DNA from: Epilithonimonas vandammei
GTDB taxonomy: Bacteria > Bacteroidota > Bacteroidia > Flavobacteriales > Weeksellaceae
Length of the DNA: 64,000 bases
Assembly (NCBI RefSeq): GCF_003860525.1
Contig: NZ_CP034161.1
Coordinates: forward strand, 2,542,001 to 2,606,000
Direction of reading: 5' to 3'
A program made the position numbers and the translations under genes. The first letter of the stretch is position 1. Each line of letters begins with the position of its first letter. Shown here piece after piece: positions 24,172-33,234 of the stretch. Below the pieces are notes generated by a model. It saw only the letters and a program-made list of their open reading frames with translations. It had not been told where the DNA came from and searched no databases.

Positions 24172-26619
24172 TTAAAGTTTGAATTCCAATTTCACATTGA
24201 AGAATCTTCCAGTCAATCTTACAGGAACTGGATAGTATAATTGAGGAGAAGAATTCACATCGCTGATCCATTGATTGGCAATCGTATTGTTGATATTAAA
24301 AGCATTGAAAATCTGAACACCCAAAGTCAATTCTTTAAATTTGCCCCAGAAATTACCACTTGCTTTATTGTCTTTCTGATCGATGAAAACCTTAGTCAAA
24401 CCAATATCAACACGCTTATAAGCTGGCAAAGTTTTTTGATAACGGTAAGCCGCCAAATAATCCGGCAAACCTGAAGCATCAAATAAAACTGGCGTTCCAG
24501 AAGGCAATCCGCTGGCATAAGTCAAAGTCAAATTAACTCTCATACTTGGAAACTTCGGCATATAATCTTGGTAGAACATAGAAAAACGGAAACGCTGGTC
24601 TGTAGGTCTTGGAATATAGCCCATTCCTTCAATATTTTCATAAACTCTGGCATAACTTGCAGAAATCCAAGAATCTACTCCTGGAACAAATTGACCGAAT
24701 AATCTAGCATCCAAACCATAAGCATAACCTTCCGCATTATTTTTACCAGCATATCTTACTCTTACATTATCCAAATAATATGGAATCAAATTCTCCATTT
24801 TCTTGTAATAAGCTTCCGTAGTCAATTTGAAAGGCTTTCTGTTATCGTTATTTCCAATCTTGAATTCGTAGTCGTTGGCAATGATAATTTGATAAGATTT
24901 TTGAGCTCTGATGTCTGAGTTGAAAGCGCCTGTCAAATCCTTAATCTCTTTATAGAATGGCGCCTGATAGTAAACACCTCCAGAAACTCGGAACAACATA
25001 TCCATATCCCAATCTGGTTTGATCGCAAATTGCGCTCTTGGAGAGAACAATGTCTCTTTGGTAAAACTCCAATTCTGAACCCTAGCTCCACCATTGACAG
25101 AGATTTTATTACTTCCCCACATAAATTTTTTGGAGAATTGAGCATATGCAGAAATCCTTGTCGGTGTAATATGATTTTGTCCTGCGATATAATACTTAAG
25201 ATTAAGCGCAGAAGTATCAAGATTTCCTGGGATTACGAAATCTCTAGGCGTGCTATACCCGATAGAATCTACAAATTGCCACTCATTGGTAAAATCTTTG
25301 ATGGTTTCTCGTTCATATTTTACACCAACTTCAATATCTGTGTTTACATCTGGAGAAAATCTCGTTCTGAATTGTGAACCAGCCACTCTAACTAATAAGT
25401 CATTTCGTGCGTGGTCAATCTGACCACCAGCATCATAACCAGCAACAGGATTTCCTTCCTCATCAAACGCTTCTAAAATGTAACCAGAAGCCAAAGAATA
25501 ATATTCTCTCTCTCTGTTCTGATAAGCAAAATTATCTAAACTAAATTGCCATTTTTTACTAGGTTTGAAGTTAACACCTACCGTTCCCATCATATTTTTG
25601 TACTGATCATCTTCTTGTCCGTTGTAGAAAACTGTCAATCTCAAAGGTTGTAAAAGACTTCCAAAATCTACTTCTTTTTGCTTCGGAACCATCTGATAAT
25701 CATTCTTTGCATAATAGCCTAAGAAAGACAAAGACCATTTTTCATTGAACTGATAATTAAGATAAGTCTGCAAATCCATATATCTAGGATTGAAATCTGT
25801 ATCTTCATTCAAAGTATTAAGAACAAGGTTTGTATTTCTATATCTCGCAGAAACTAATCCTGTGAATTTTTTATCTTTTGATGCAAAGCCAGTAGTTAAT
25901 CTTCCACCAATCAAACTTGCTTCTCCTGAAAGTTCAAATTTCTCTGGTTGTCTGTAATAGATATTAAGCGCAGATGACATTTTATCACCATATCTTGGTT
26001 CGAAACCACCAGCAGAGAAGTTAATCATCCCTACCATATCGGGATTGATGATACTCATCCCTTCCTGCAAAGAGTTACGAATCAAAAAAGGACGATAAAG
26101 CTCAACATCATTAATATAAATTAAGTTCTCATCATAATTTCCGCCTCTTACCATAATTTGAGAAGACAACTCGGAATTGGAATTGACAGAAGGCAAACTT
26201 TTCAAAAGGCCTTCTACTCCGCCTCCTAAAGACGCGACTTCTCTCGCTTCTTTTACAGAAATCTCTACCGAAGTTAGGTCATTGGTTTTACGGATTCCCT
26301 TTTTCTGGAAAACAACTTCCTGAATCTCCGTAGCATTAACGACAGGTAAAAAAAGAACATTAACGCTTTGAGTTTTTGGTGATGTTTTGATCGTTTTAGA
26401 AAAACCTTTGAAGTTCAATTTTTGTACGCTCAAAGTTTGTTCAGAATCTGCGAGCGGGATTTTTACAAAACCATTTTTATCCGTTTGATAAGTTTGGTCG
26501 TTATAAGTAACCTCAGCTTCGGAAACAGATTTTCCGTCTTCGTCCAGAACTTTTAAATTGATTTGAGAAAATGCCAAAACTGGCAAAAAGAAAAGAATTA
26601 AGAGAATATAATTTTTCAA
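24172..26619 (-). CDS. TonB-dependent receptor
   Basis: An 815-residue outer membrane protein. After the signal peptide (1-18) comes a carboxypeptidase-like regulatory domain (residues 20-95, INLKVLDEDGKSVSEAEVTYND). The plug domain follows, with GGGVEGLLKSLPSVNSNSELSSQIMVRGG near 132-160, and then a beta-barrel to the end (FFNVKLEFKL). There is no SusD-type partner next to it, so the ligand is more likely a siderophore, cofactor or peptide than a glycan. A -7 box lies at 26669-26676. Confidence 0.93.
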   Translation of the reverse strand: MKNYILLILFFLPVLAFSQINLKVLDEDGKSVSEAEVTYNDQTYQTDKNGFVKIPLADSEQTLSVQKLNFKGFSKTIKTSPKTQSVNVLFLPVVNATEIQEVVFQKKGIRKTNDLTSVEISVKEAREVASLGGGVEGLLKSLPSVNSNSELSSQIMVRGGNYDENLIYINDVELYRPFLIRNSLQEGMSIINPDMVGMINFSAGGFEPRYGDKMSSALNIYYRQPEKFELSGEASLIGGRLTTGFASKDKKFTGLVSARYRNTNLVLNTLNEDTDFNPRYMDLQTYLNYQFNEKWSLSFLGYYAKNDYQMVPKQKEVDFGSLLQPLRLTVFYNGQEDDQYKNMMGTVGVNFKPSKKWQFSLDNFAYQNREREYYSLASGYILEAFDEEGNPVAGYDAGGQIDHARNDLLVRVAGSQFRTRFSPDVNTDIEVGVKYERETIKDFTNEWQFVDSIGYSTPRDFVIPGNLDTSALNLKYYIAGQNHITPTRISAYAQFSKKFMWGSNKISVNGGARVQNWSFTKETLFSPRAQFAIKPDWDMDMLFRVSGGVYYQAPFYKEIKDLTGAFNSDIRAQKSYQIIIANDYEFKIGNNDNRKPFKLTTEAYYKKMENLIPYYLDNVRVRYAGKNNAEGYAYGLDARLFGQFVPGVDSWISASYARVYENIEGMGYIPRPTDQRFRFSMFYQDYMPKFPSMRVNLTLTYASGLPSGTPVLFDASGLPDYLAAYRYQKTLPAYKRVDIGLTKVFIDQKDNKASGNFWGKFKELTLGVQIFNAFNINNTIANQWISDVNSSPQLYYPVPVRLTGRFFNVKLEFKL

Positions 26620-26668
26620 TGTTGTAGTTTTATTATCGATTTTATATTTTGAAATATCATTGGTTGAG

Positions 26669-26676
26669 CAAAAATA
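26669..26676 (-). promoter_or_regulatory. Probable -7 box of the TonB receptor gene
   Basis: The minus strand reads TATTTTTG, a TAnnTTTG match, 49 bp upstream of the ATG. Confidence 0.4.
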
Positions 26677-26802
26677 ACAATTAATCTAAAGAACGAAAGA
26701 ATATTTGTAATTGTTATGCAGAAAATCAATTTGTTTCAGAATATTTGCGGATGAATTAAGAAATATTAAGTCAAAGTTCTAAATATTCGCACTTAAAGTC
26801 AT

Positions 26803-26830
26803 AAAAAAAAGCCCGAATCAATCGGACTTT
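26803..26830 (-). terminator. Terminator of kdsA
   Basis: On the minus strand AAGTCCGA pairs with TCGGGCTT (one mismatch), followed by eight T, directly after the kdsA stop. Confidence 0.75.
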
Positions 26831-26835
26831 CTATT

Positions 26836-27645
26836 TTATAATATCGCTTCTCGGATTCTTGTCAGCTTCCCGAGCAAATCATCAAGCAAATCTAATTTCA
26901 ACATATTCGCACCATCTGATTTTGCTACAGAAGGGTCTGGATGAGTTTCGATGAATAATCCGTCAGCTCCCACTGCGATTCCTGCTTTTGCGATAGTTTC
27001 AATCAACTCTGGTCTTCCGCCTGTAACACCAGAATTTTGATTGGGCTGCTGAAGAGAGTGCGTTACATCCAAAATTACCGGAGAATATTCTCTCATTGTC
27101 GGGATTCCACGGAAATCTACTACTAAATCGCTGTAACCAAAAGTATTCCCTCTTTCTATAATTGCTGTTTTATCATTTCCGGAATCTTTCACTTTCTGAA
27201 CAGCAAATTTCATTGCCTCAGGAGAAAGAAATTGTCCTTTTTTAAGCGTCACAGCTTTTCCAGTTTCTGCCGCTGCAATCAACAAATCGGTTTGTCTAAC
27301 CAAGAATGCGGGGATTTGCAACACATCCACATATTCTGCAGCCAAAGCCGCGTGACCATTCTCGTGAATATCCGTTGTCGTAGGAACGTTGAAGGTCTCT
27401 CCTACTTTTCTAAGAATCTTCAAAGCTTTCTCATCGCCGATGCCCGTGAAAGAATCTACACGGCTTCTGTTCGCTTTTCTGAAAGACCCTTTGAAGATGT
27501 AAGGAATATTGTATTTGTCAGAAAGTTTCACAATGTGTTCGGCAATCCGCAAAGCCATAGTTTCATCTTCGATAGCACAAGGTCCTGCAATCAGGAAAAA
27601 GTTCTTGGAATCTTTGTGATGAATGTTATCTAAATATTGTATCAT
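26836..27645 (-). CDS. kdsA: 3-deoxy-8-phosphooctulonate (KDO-8-P) synthase
   Basis: A 269-residue TIM-barrel enzyme that condenses phosphoenolpyruvate and arabinose 5-phosphate in lipopolysaccharide core synthesis. Family motifs are GPCAIED (21-27), FKGSFRKANRSRVDSFTG and ETHPDPSVAKSDGANML. Cys23 stands at the position that is a metal ligand in the metal-dependent enzymes (Asn in the E. coli metal-free type), so this is probably a metal-dependent KDO-8-P synthase. Its -7 box at 27701-27708 lies between it and the DUF1697 gene. Confidence 0.95.
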   Translation of the reverse strand: MIQYLDNIHHKDSKNFFLIAGPCAIEDETMALRIAEHIVKLSDKYNIPYIFKGSFRKANRSRVDSFTGIGDEKALKILRKVGETFNVPTTTDIHENGHAALAAEYVDVLQIPAFLVRQTDLLIAAAETGKAVTLKKGQFLSPEAMKFAVQKVKDSGNDKTAIIERGNTFGYSDLVVDFRGIPTMREYSPVILDVTHSLQQPNQNSGVTGGRPELIETIAKAGIAVGADGLFIETHPDPSVAKSDGANMLKLDLLDDLLGKLTRIREAIL

Positions 27646-27700
27646 TTTTTTGATTTTAAATTATAAAATTCCAGATGATAGATGGTCTGAAAATCGAATA

Positions 27701-27708
27701 CAAATATA
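27701..27708 (-). promoter_or_regulatory. Probable -7 box of kdsA
   Basis: The minus strand reads TATATTTG, a TAnnTTTG match, 55 bp upstream of the kdsA ATG. Confidence 0.4.
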
Positions 27709-27765
27709 CGGAATTAATGCAGGAAAACCTTTTCCAACTCAAACTATCGAAAGGGTTGAAATTAT

Positions 27766-28299
27766 CTATTTATTGAATTTATTAATAATCTTTTCAAACG
27801 TATTGGCATTTCTACTCGTCATTTTATCTTTCAAGCTTTTCTTGCCCAGAACTTTCCCGAAATCAGAAAGCAAAGTCTGTCCTTTCGGAATCTGCCAGTA
27901 GAATATATTATTAACGATTTTAGCTTTTTCACCTTTTGCTTTACTTGATTTATCAAGTTCTTCCAACAAAGTTTCTTCTACTTTTTCTGAACCCAGAAAA
28001 ATGTAACTGTGGAAATTTTCTATTGGCGGAAATGGGGCATTTTTTAAAATGTCGTTGATTTCGTCTTCGTCCTTAATAAAGAGAAAAGCTTCGTAATTGA
28101 AATGGCCTGACATTGCTTTTTCCAAAATCTTCTTCAATTCAATCGAATCCTTATCAGACTGAAATAGAATATTACCACTTGCCAAAACCGAAGATACATT
28201 TTGAACACCTGCCTCTGAAAAAACTTTGCATACATCTGCCATTTTCATATTGGTTCCTTTGACATTCACACCACGGAGAAAAGCACAGAAATTGTTCAT
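27766..28299 (-). CDS. DUF1697 domain protein
   Basis: A 177-residue protein that is one DUF1697 domain: it opens CAFLRGVNVKGTNMKMADVCKVFSEAG, followed by SVLASGNILFQSD, and ends SRNANTFEKIINKF. The family is widespread but has no known function. Its ATG is the continuation of a perfect seven-unit repeat (28301-28349), leaving essentially no unique leader, so expression may vary with repeat number. Confidence 0.88.
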   Translation of the reverse strand: MNNFCAFLRGVNVKGTNMKMADVCKVFSEAGVQNVSSVLASGNILFQSDKDSIELKKILEKAMSGHFNYEAFLFIKDEDEINDILKNAPFPPIENFHSYIFLGSEKVEETLLEELDKSSKAKGEKAKIVNNIFYWQIPKGQTLLSDFGKVLGKKSLKDKMTSRNANTFEKIINKFNK

Positions 28300-28300
28300 A

Positions 28301-28349
28301 GTTGATAGTTGATAGTTGATAGTTGATAGTTGATAGTTGATAGTTGATA
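28301..28349. repeat. Perfect heptanucleotide tandem repeat, 7 x GTTGATA
   Basis: Seven exact copies of GTTGATA run directly into the DUF1697 start codon (minus-strand unit TATCAAC; the start region TATGAAC is a one-base variant of it). The perfect array suggests recent expansion or active slippage. Confidence 0.97.
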
Positions 28350-28377
28350 GCGAAATTAAACTTTAAATCGATATAAA

Positions 28378-28408
28378 TAAAAACGTCCCGAAATATCGAG
28401 ACGTTTAA
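28378..28408 (-). terminator. Terminator of the DUF2723 gene
   Basis: On the minus strand AAACGTCTCGA pairs with TCGGGACGTTT (one wobble), followed by T-rich sequence, 6 bp past the stop codon. Confidence 0.8.
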
Positions 28409-28413
28409 TTTAT

Positions 28414-31400
28414 TTACTGGGTGACTTTCATCAATTGTTTTGTGATGTTGTCCATCTTTTCGGCTTCGTAAGTCGTATCGTAATCTTTCATAATATCGAA
28501 AAGATAAGAATAGAACGATGTCACTTTCTGTACATCATCTGCCTTCTTGAAGGCCTTTTCTTTACCCATCTCCTGCAAATCTTTGATGAATGTGTTAAAT
28601 CGTTTATCAATGACATTCAGAGAGTTGACAAGATACTGATAACCTTTATCTTTCTGACCAATTTTGTTATACGCATCGGAAACTGCGCCAACAACAAGGG
28701 AATATTCCATTGGTTTGGTTTTCATCTGTCTTGCTGCATAAACTTGGAATTTTGGCGATAATCTGGTGTAATAATCATACTCTTCGAAGATTCCTTTCTT
28801 AAGGTCTTCTGCCAATTTCAGTCCTTTTTGCTCTTGTCCTGCTACGATATAGGCGTAAACAATAGAACTCAAAGACCTTGGGTCATTATATTTGGAAACA
28901 GGTATTTCCTTACTAGCAAGATCCAAAAGTTCAATGGCTCTTTTCTTGTCGCCTTTCAGCACCAAAGCCTCAGCAGCTCTACTTGCCGATGATCTGTAAC
29001 CGATGATATTCTGTGTACAAGTCTCATCAAAATGCGTTTTCAGATCTTTGAAATTACCCCATCTGTAATTTTTAACTACATTATAAAGTTCATCTGCATT
29101 TACCATTCCCAACTCGCCATCTGGAGATTCTTCGGTTTTGATTGGAACCAATCTGTAGCTGAATCCATCAAACTTAAGATAATTCGAAAGGAAGAATAGA
29201 TTGCTTCCGTCATAAATCCCGCCACTTGAAAAGTTGATTGGACGTTTCCAATCGAAGTTTGCCAGGATATCCAACATCATCATATTATTCTTGAACATAC
29301 TAGAACCTTTGTAATCGATGACAATTTGTTTCTCTGCTTTTTGAGCTTCAGCTGGTGTTATCGTTCCTGATTTCACAGCATTATTCACATTCACCGGAAG
29401 TACAAATTTGGAAACCGGAAGGAAGTTGAATTTTTCATAACGTTCTTCTCCAAAAATCATTTTCACAATCTCGTCTTTTTCAGGCGATTTCATTTTAAGA
29501 AAGTTTACCGCCTCCTTCAATGTCATAGAATCCTGAGTCAGATATTTTCTGAAGGCTGCAAATTCTGTATCCGGAGCGCCCTGGTCTTTTAGATTCGCAA
29601 AAATATTAGACCAATCATCTTTCGTCATCATATAAACCTGATCGTTGGCACCCTCACGGTAATCTTCGTGAGTCAAAGTGGATGGAACAGGCATTGAGTC
29701 GTAGGTTCTTCTCTTCACTTGGTCGATATTCCAAGGTGTTGAAAGTAATGTGAAGTTCACTACTTTGACATCTGTACGGAACTCCTCAGTTTCCTGAATC
29801 GCCCAGACCGGATACGTATCATTATCACCGTAAACGAACATTATTCCGTCTTTCGGCAAAGATTTCAAACTTGAATAAGCGTAATCGTAAGCGGCGTAAC
29901 GCCCGCTTCTGTCGTGAACATTATAGTTTTGGAAGCCCATCATAAAGGGAATTCCTAACAATACAACTCCTACGATAATCTGAGCTGATTTAGTCTTGAT
30001 TTTTTTCTGAAGCAGCCAATAAATAGCTGCAACGCCAAGACCAATCCAAATCGCAAAGGCATAGAAGGAACCAACCATCGCATAATCTCTTTCGCGAGGT
30101 TCAAAAGGTTTCATCCCTGTGTAAAATACAATCCCGACACTTGTTAAAATGAATAAAGACAATATCGCATAGAATCTTCCGAAATCTCTGTTCAGTTGGA
30201 AGAAAAATCCTAATAATCCTAATATCAAAGGCAACATAAAGAACTTAACGGTACTTTCATTCTGGAATTTAGCCGGCATTTCGCTTTGATCTCCCCATAT
30301 ATTATTATCAATGAAAGGAATACCTGTGATGAAGTTTCCATTGGTATTTTCCATATGTCCTTCTACATCATTCTGGCGACCTGCAAAATTCCAAAGCAGA
30401 TATCTTCCGAAATAATAGTAGTTCTGGAACGTGATGAAGTAATCCAAATTCTGAGCTAATGTCGGTTTTTGAACATTGATAATTCCGAATTGTTTCGCTT
30501 TCAGATAATCATCCATTTTGATAGTTCCGTTCTCATATTTTTGACGAAGTTCATCAAAGAACTGTTTTGCTTCCGGACTTTCAGCAACCTGCTCATTTCC
30601 ATAATTGAACGTGAAATCTGGTGCGCCGTACATCGAAATATAATTTGGCATTACCGATTTATCTTCACTGAACATCCTTGGTAAGAAACCAATGTGCTCT
30701 TTACTAAAAACATAATTAAACTTTTCTCCTACTTTACGATATTGTCCTGTTGTCGCATCTTTCTCGTAAGTATCACCTGTTTTTTCGGTTTTGTAACTTC
30801 CGTCTTCGTTTTTCTGAATTCCATTCGGGTCAAGATAAGCGGTATAATTTTGACCGTACAAAGTTGGCCAATCCCCGTACTGTTCACGATTATAATAATC
30901 CAACATCCCCAAAGCATTGTCTGGGTCATTAAGGTTCATTGGCGGATTTGCGATTGCTCGGATTGGAATTACCAACCAGCAAGAGAATCCAATCATCATA
31001 TACACTACTGATAATGCAATGGTTTGGTATAATGATTTCCCGGTTTTTCTTGTGTAAGTGATGAACAAATAACAAAGAACAACCAAAATAACAAATGCGA
31101 AAACTGTCCCTGAATGGAAAGGCAAACCTAATCCGTTAACAAAGAATATTTCAGATTTCCCGAATAAAGTCATTATCACAGGAAAAATAATTTTGAATAC
31201 AATGGCAAGAATAACCAACGTTACCGCATTTGCTATCAAAAATGATTTCCAAGTGAATTTATAGTGTCTTGTGTAGTAAATCAAACAAACTGCTGGAAGC
31301 GCTAACATACACATCATATGCACACCTACGGACAAACCAATGATGAAGAATAAAAGGATAATCCATCTTTCGTTATCTTTTTCAAGATATTCGTTTTCCC

Positions 31401-31899
31401 ATTTTGTTATTAGCCAGACAATCAATGCAATAAACATACTTGCCATCGCATAAACTTCACCTTCAACCGCAGAAAACCAAAATGTGTCTGAAAATGTAAA
31501 ACATAAAGCACCAACTGCTCCTGCAAATAAGGTTGCGATCTCTTCGGCAATCGTGATATTTTCAAATTCTTTATTGAGTAATCTTCTTACAAGATGCGTA
31601 ATGGTCCAGAATAAAAACAGAATTGTAAATGCACTGAACAAAGCAGACATTGCATTAATCACCAACGAATAATGTTGTCCATCACCAAACGCAAACAATG
31701 CAACAACAGCACCAACCAATTGAAATAACGCAGCTCCTGGTGCGTGAGTAACCTCCAGTTTTACAGCGGAAGAAATATACTCCCCACAATCCCAGAAACT
31801 AAAATTAGGTTCAATGGTTGAAAGATATGTAATGAGTGCAATAACGAAAACTACCCACCCGAGAACGGTGTTCCATTGTTTAAAAGTCCAATTCTTCAT
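28414..31899 (-). CDS. Large DUF2723 membrane protein
   Basis: An 1161-residue protein. The first 300 residues and the region about 530-660 hold a dozen or more transmembrane helices; the signature FWDCGEYISSAVKLEVTHAPG at about residues 35-55 is the DUF2723 opening, related to GT-C type (protein O-mannosyltransferase-like) enzymes. The remaining soluble part (about 660-1161) includes a YGDNDTYP segment and ends in helical repeats that resemble TPRs. In Bacteroidota such proteins are proposed to act in surface glycosylation. The N-terminal Asp34 of FWDCGE would be the candidate catalytic acid. Confidence 0.87.
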   Translation of the reverse strand: MKNWTFKQWNTVLGWVVFVIALITYLSTIEPNFSFWDCGEYISSAVKLEVTHAPGAALFQLVGAVVALFAFGDGQHYSLVINAMSALFSAFTILFLFWTITHLVRRLLNKEFENITIAEEIATLFAGAVGALCFTFSDTFWFSAVEGEVYAMASMFIALIVWLITKWENEYLEKDNERWIILLFFIIGLSVGVHMMCMLALPAVCLIYYTRHYKFTWKSFLIANAVTLVILAIVFKIIFPVIMTLFGKSEIFFVNGLGLPFHSGTVFAFVILVVLCYLFITYTRKTGKSLYQTIALSVVYMMIGFSCWLVIPIRAIANPPMNLNDPDNALGMLDYYNREQYGDWPTLYGQNYTAYLDPNGIQKNEDGSYKTEKTGDTYEKDATTGQYRKVGEKFNYVFSKEHIGFLPRMFSEDKSVMPNYISMYGAPDFTFNYGNEQVAESPEAKQFFDELRQKYENGTIKMDDYLKAKQFGIINVQKPTLAQNLDYFITFQNYYYFGRYLLWNFAGRQNDVEGHMENTNGNFITGIPFIDNNIWGDQSEMPAKFQNESTVKFFMLPLILGLLGFFFQLNRDFGRFYAILSLFILTSVGIVFYTGMKPFEPRERDYAMVGSFYAFAIWIGLGVAAIYWLLQKKIKTKSAQIIVGVVLLGIPFMMGFQNYNVHDRSGRYAAYDYAYSSLKSLPKDGIMFVYGDNDTYPVWAIQETEEFRTDVKVVNFTLLSTPWNIDQVKRRTYDSMPVPSTLTHEDYREGANDQVYMMTKDDWSNIFANLKDQGAPDTEFAAFRKYLTQDSMTLKEAVNFLKMKSPEKDEIVKMIFGEERYEKFNFLPVSKFVLPVNVNNAVKSGTITPAEAQKAEKQIVIDYKGSSMFKNNMMMLDILANFDWKRPINFSSGGIYDGSNLFFLSNYLKFDGFSYRLVPIKTEESPDGELGMVNADELYNVVKNYRWGNFKDLKTHFDETCTQNIIGYRSSASRAAEALVLKGDKKRAIELLDLASKEIPVSKYNDPRSLSSIVYAYIVAGQEQKGLKLAEDLKKGIFEEYDYYTRLSPKFQVYAARQMKTKPMEYSLVVGAVSDAYNKIGQKDKGYQYLVNSLNVIDKRFNTFIKDLQEMGKEKAFKKADDVQKVTSFYSYLFDIMKDYDTTYEAEKMDNITKQLMKVTQ

Positions 31900-32077
31900 A
31901 AGGAAAATGAAATAACGGCGAAATTAATGTTTTTGATTTATTTATTTGGGTTTTTAACAAAAATTAAATATTGGTATATATTTTGAAAATAGCAGAAAAA
32001 AAATTGAAATATTACTAAAAAAAATTATACAAAGTAAGATTCACAATTCAAAAGTAAAAACATTGCAATTTTTTTTT

Positions 32078-32085
32078 TACTTTTG
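32078..32085 (+). promoter_or_regulatory. Probable -7 box of the cysteate-synthase-like gene
   Basis: TACTTTTG matches TAnnTTTG and ends 33 bp before the ATG at 32119, after an AT-rich stretch (31920-32075) with no gene. Confidence 0.5.
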
Positions 32086-32118
32086 CAGACAGTTTTTGAG
32101 AGAAAAAATGATTATAAA

Positions 32119-33156
32119 ATGATGAATGTACACGATAATATTCTTGGTTTGATTGGCAACTCACCGTTAGTCAAGTTAAACCAAGTTACCAAGGACATTC
32201 CTGCAACAGTGTATGCTAAGCTGGAGTCTTATAATCCGGGACATTCTACAAAAGACAGAATTGCGCTGCATATAATAGAAAATGCAGAAAAACAAGGCAT
32301 CCTGAAATCAGATTCTGTAATTGTAGAAACCACTTCTGGCAACACCGGTTTTTCCATAGCTATGGTATGCATCGTCAAAGGTTACAAATGTATCCTTGCC
32401 GTGAGTGACAAAACAAAAGCTGAAAAAATCGCTTACCTTAAAGCTTTAGGTGCAACAGTGTACGTTTGTCCTGCCTCTGTTCCGGCAGATGACCCGAGAT
32501 CCTACTATGAAGTTGCAAAAAGAATCGCTAAAGAAACTCCAAATTCTGTATATATTAATCAATATTTTAACGAATTAAATATTGATGCACATTATCAGAC
32601 AACAGGTCCGGAAATCTGGAAACAGACTGAAGGAAAAATTACACATCTTTTTGCCTGCACAGGAACTGGAGGAACGCTTTCCGGTTCTGCAAAATACCTA
32701 AAAGAACAAAATCCTGACATCAAAATAATAGGTGTAGATGCAGACGGGTCTATCCTAAAAACTTACCACGAAACAGGAAAAATTAACAAAACAGAAATCC
32801 ATCCTTATCAGATTGAAGGTCTTGGAAAAAACCTAATTCCAGGAGCTCTTTTATTTGACAGAATCGATGAGTTTGTAAGAGTAAATGACGAGATGTCTGC
32901 TTACAGAACCCGCGAAATTGCTTTGAAGGAAGCTATTATGGGCGGTTACACGACTGGTGCGGTGACTCAGGCTTTGATTCAGTATGCCAATTCTCACGAG
33001 TTTAAAGAAGATGATTTGATTGTTTTGATTTTCCCAGACCACGGCTCACGCTATATTACGAAAGTTTACAGCGACAAGTGGATGGAGGAGCAAGGTTTTA
33101 TCAACAACTGTTTCCATAACTACGATGAAGTATTCAAAACAGAAATCATTAAATAA
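32119..33156 (+). CDS. Cysteine-synthase family PLP enzyme, probable cysteate synthase for sulfonolipids
   Basis: A 345-residue fold-type II PLP enzyme (an ATG 3 bp later is equally possible). The PLP lysine is in NPGHSTKDR where ordinary CysK has NPGGSVKDR, and the phosphate/substrate loop is ETTSGNTGFSIA where CysK has EPTSGNTGIGLA. The PLP-phosphate loop is GTGGTLSG. These changes around the active site and the downstream alpha-oxoamine synthase gene suggest it makes cysteate from an activated serine and sulfite for capnine-type lipids. An ordinary cysteine synthase or cystathionine beta-synthase-like role remains possible. Confidence 0.7.
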   Translation: MMNVHDNILGLIGNSPLVKLNQVTKDIPATVYAKLESYNPGHSTKDRIALHIIENAEKQGILKSDSVIVETTSGNTGFSIAMVCIVKGYKCILAVSDKTKAEKIAYLKALGATVYVCPASVPADDPRSYYEVAKRIAKETPNSVYINQYFNELNIDAHYQTTGPEIWKQTEGKITHLFACTGTGGTLSGSAKYLKEQNPDIKIIGVDADGSILKTYHETGKINKTEIHPYQIEGLGKNLIPGALLFDRIDEFVRVNDEMSAYRTREIALKEAIMGGYTTGAVTQALIQYANSHEFKEDDLIVLIFPDHGSRYITKVYSDKWMEEQGFINNCFHNYDEVFKTEIIK

Positions 33157-33176
33157 AATTATATCACAATATTTAT

Positions 33177-33205
33177 AACCTTTTGTAAATACAAAAGGTT
33201 TTTTT
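33177..33205 (+). terminator. Intrinsic terminator inside the probable sulfonolipid pair
   Basis: AACCTTTTGT-AAAT-ACAAAAGGTT followed by a T run lies between the two genes. Only 29 bp separate it from the next ATG and no promoter box is visible there, so the second gene probably depends on read-through. Confidence 0.82.
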
Positions 33206-33234
33206 AATAAAACCAAAAATATAAGTTAGAAAAA

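Noticed and set aside
28301..28349. Possible CRISPR array
   Set aside because: The repeats are 7 bp and directly contiguous, with no spacers and no cas genes nearby.
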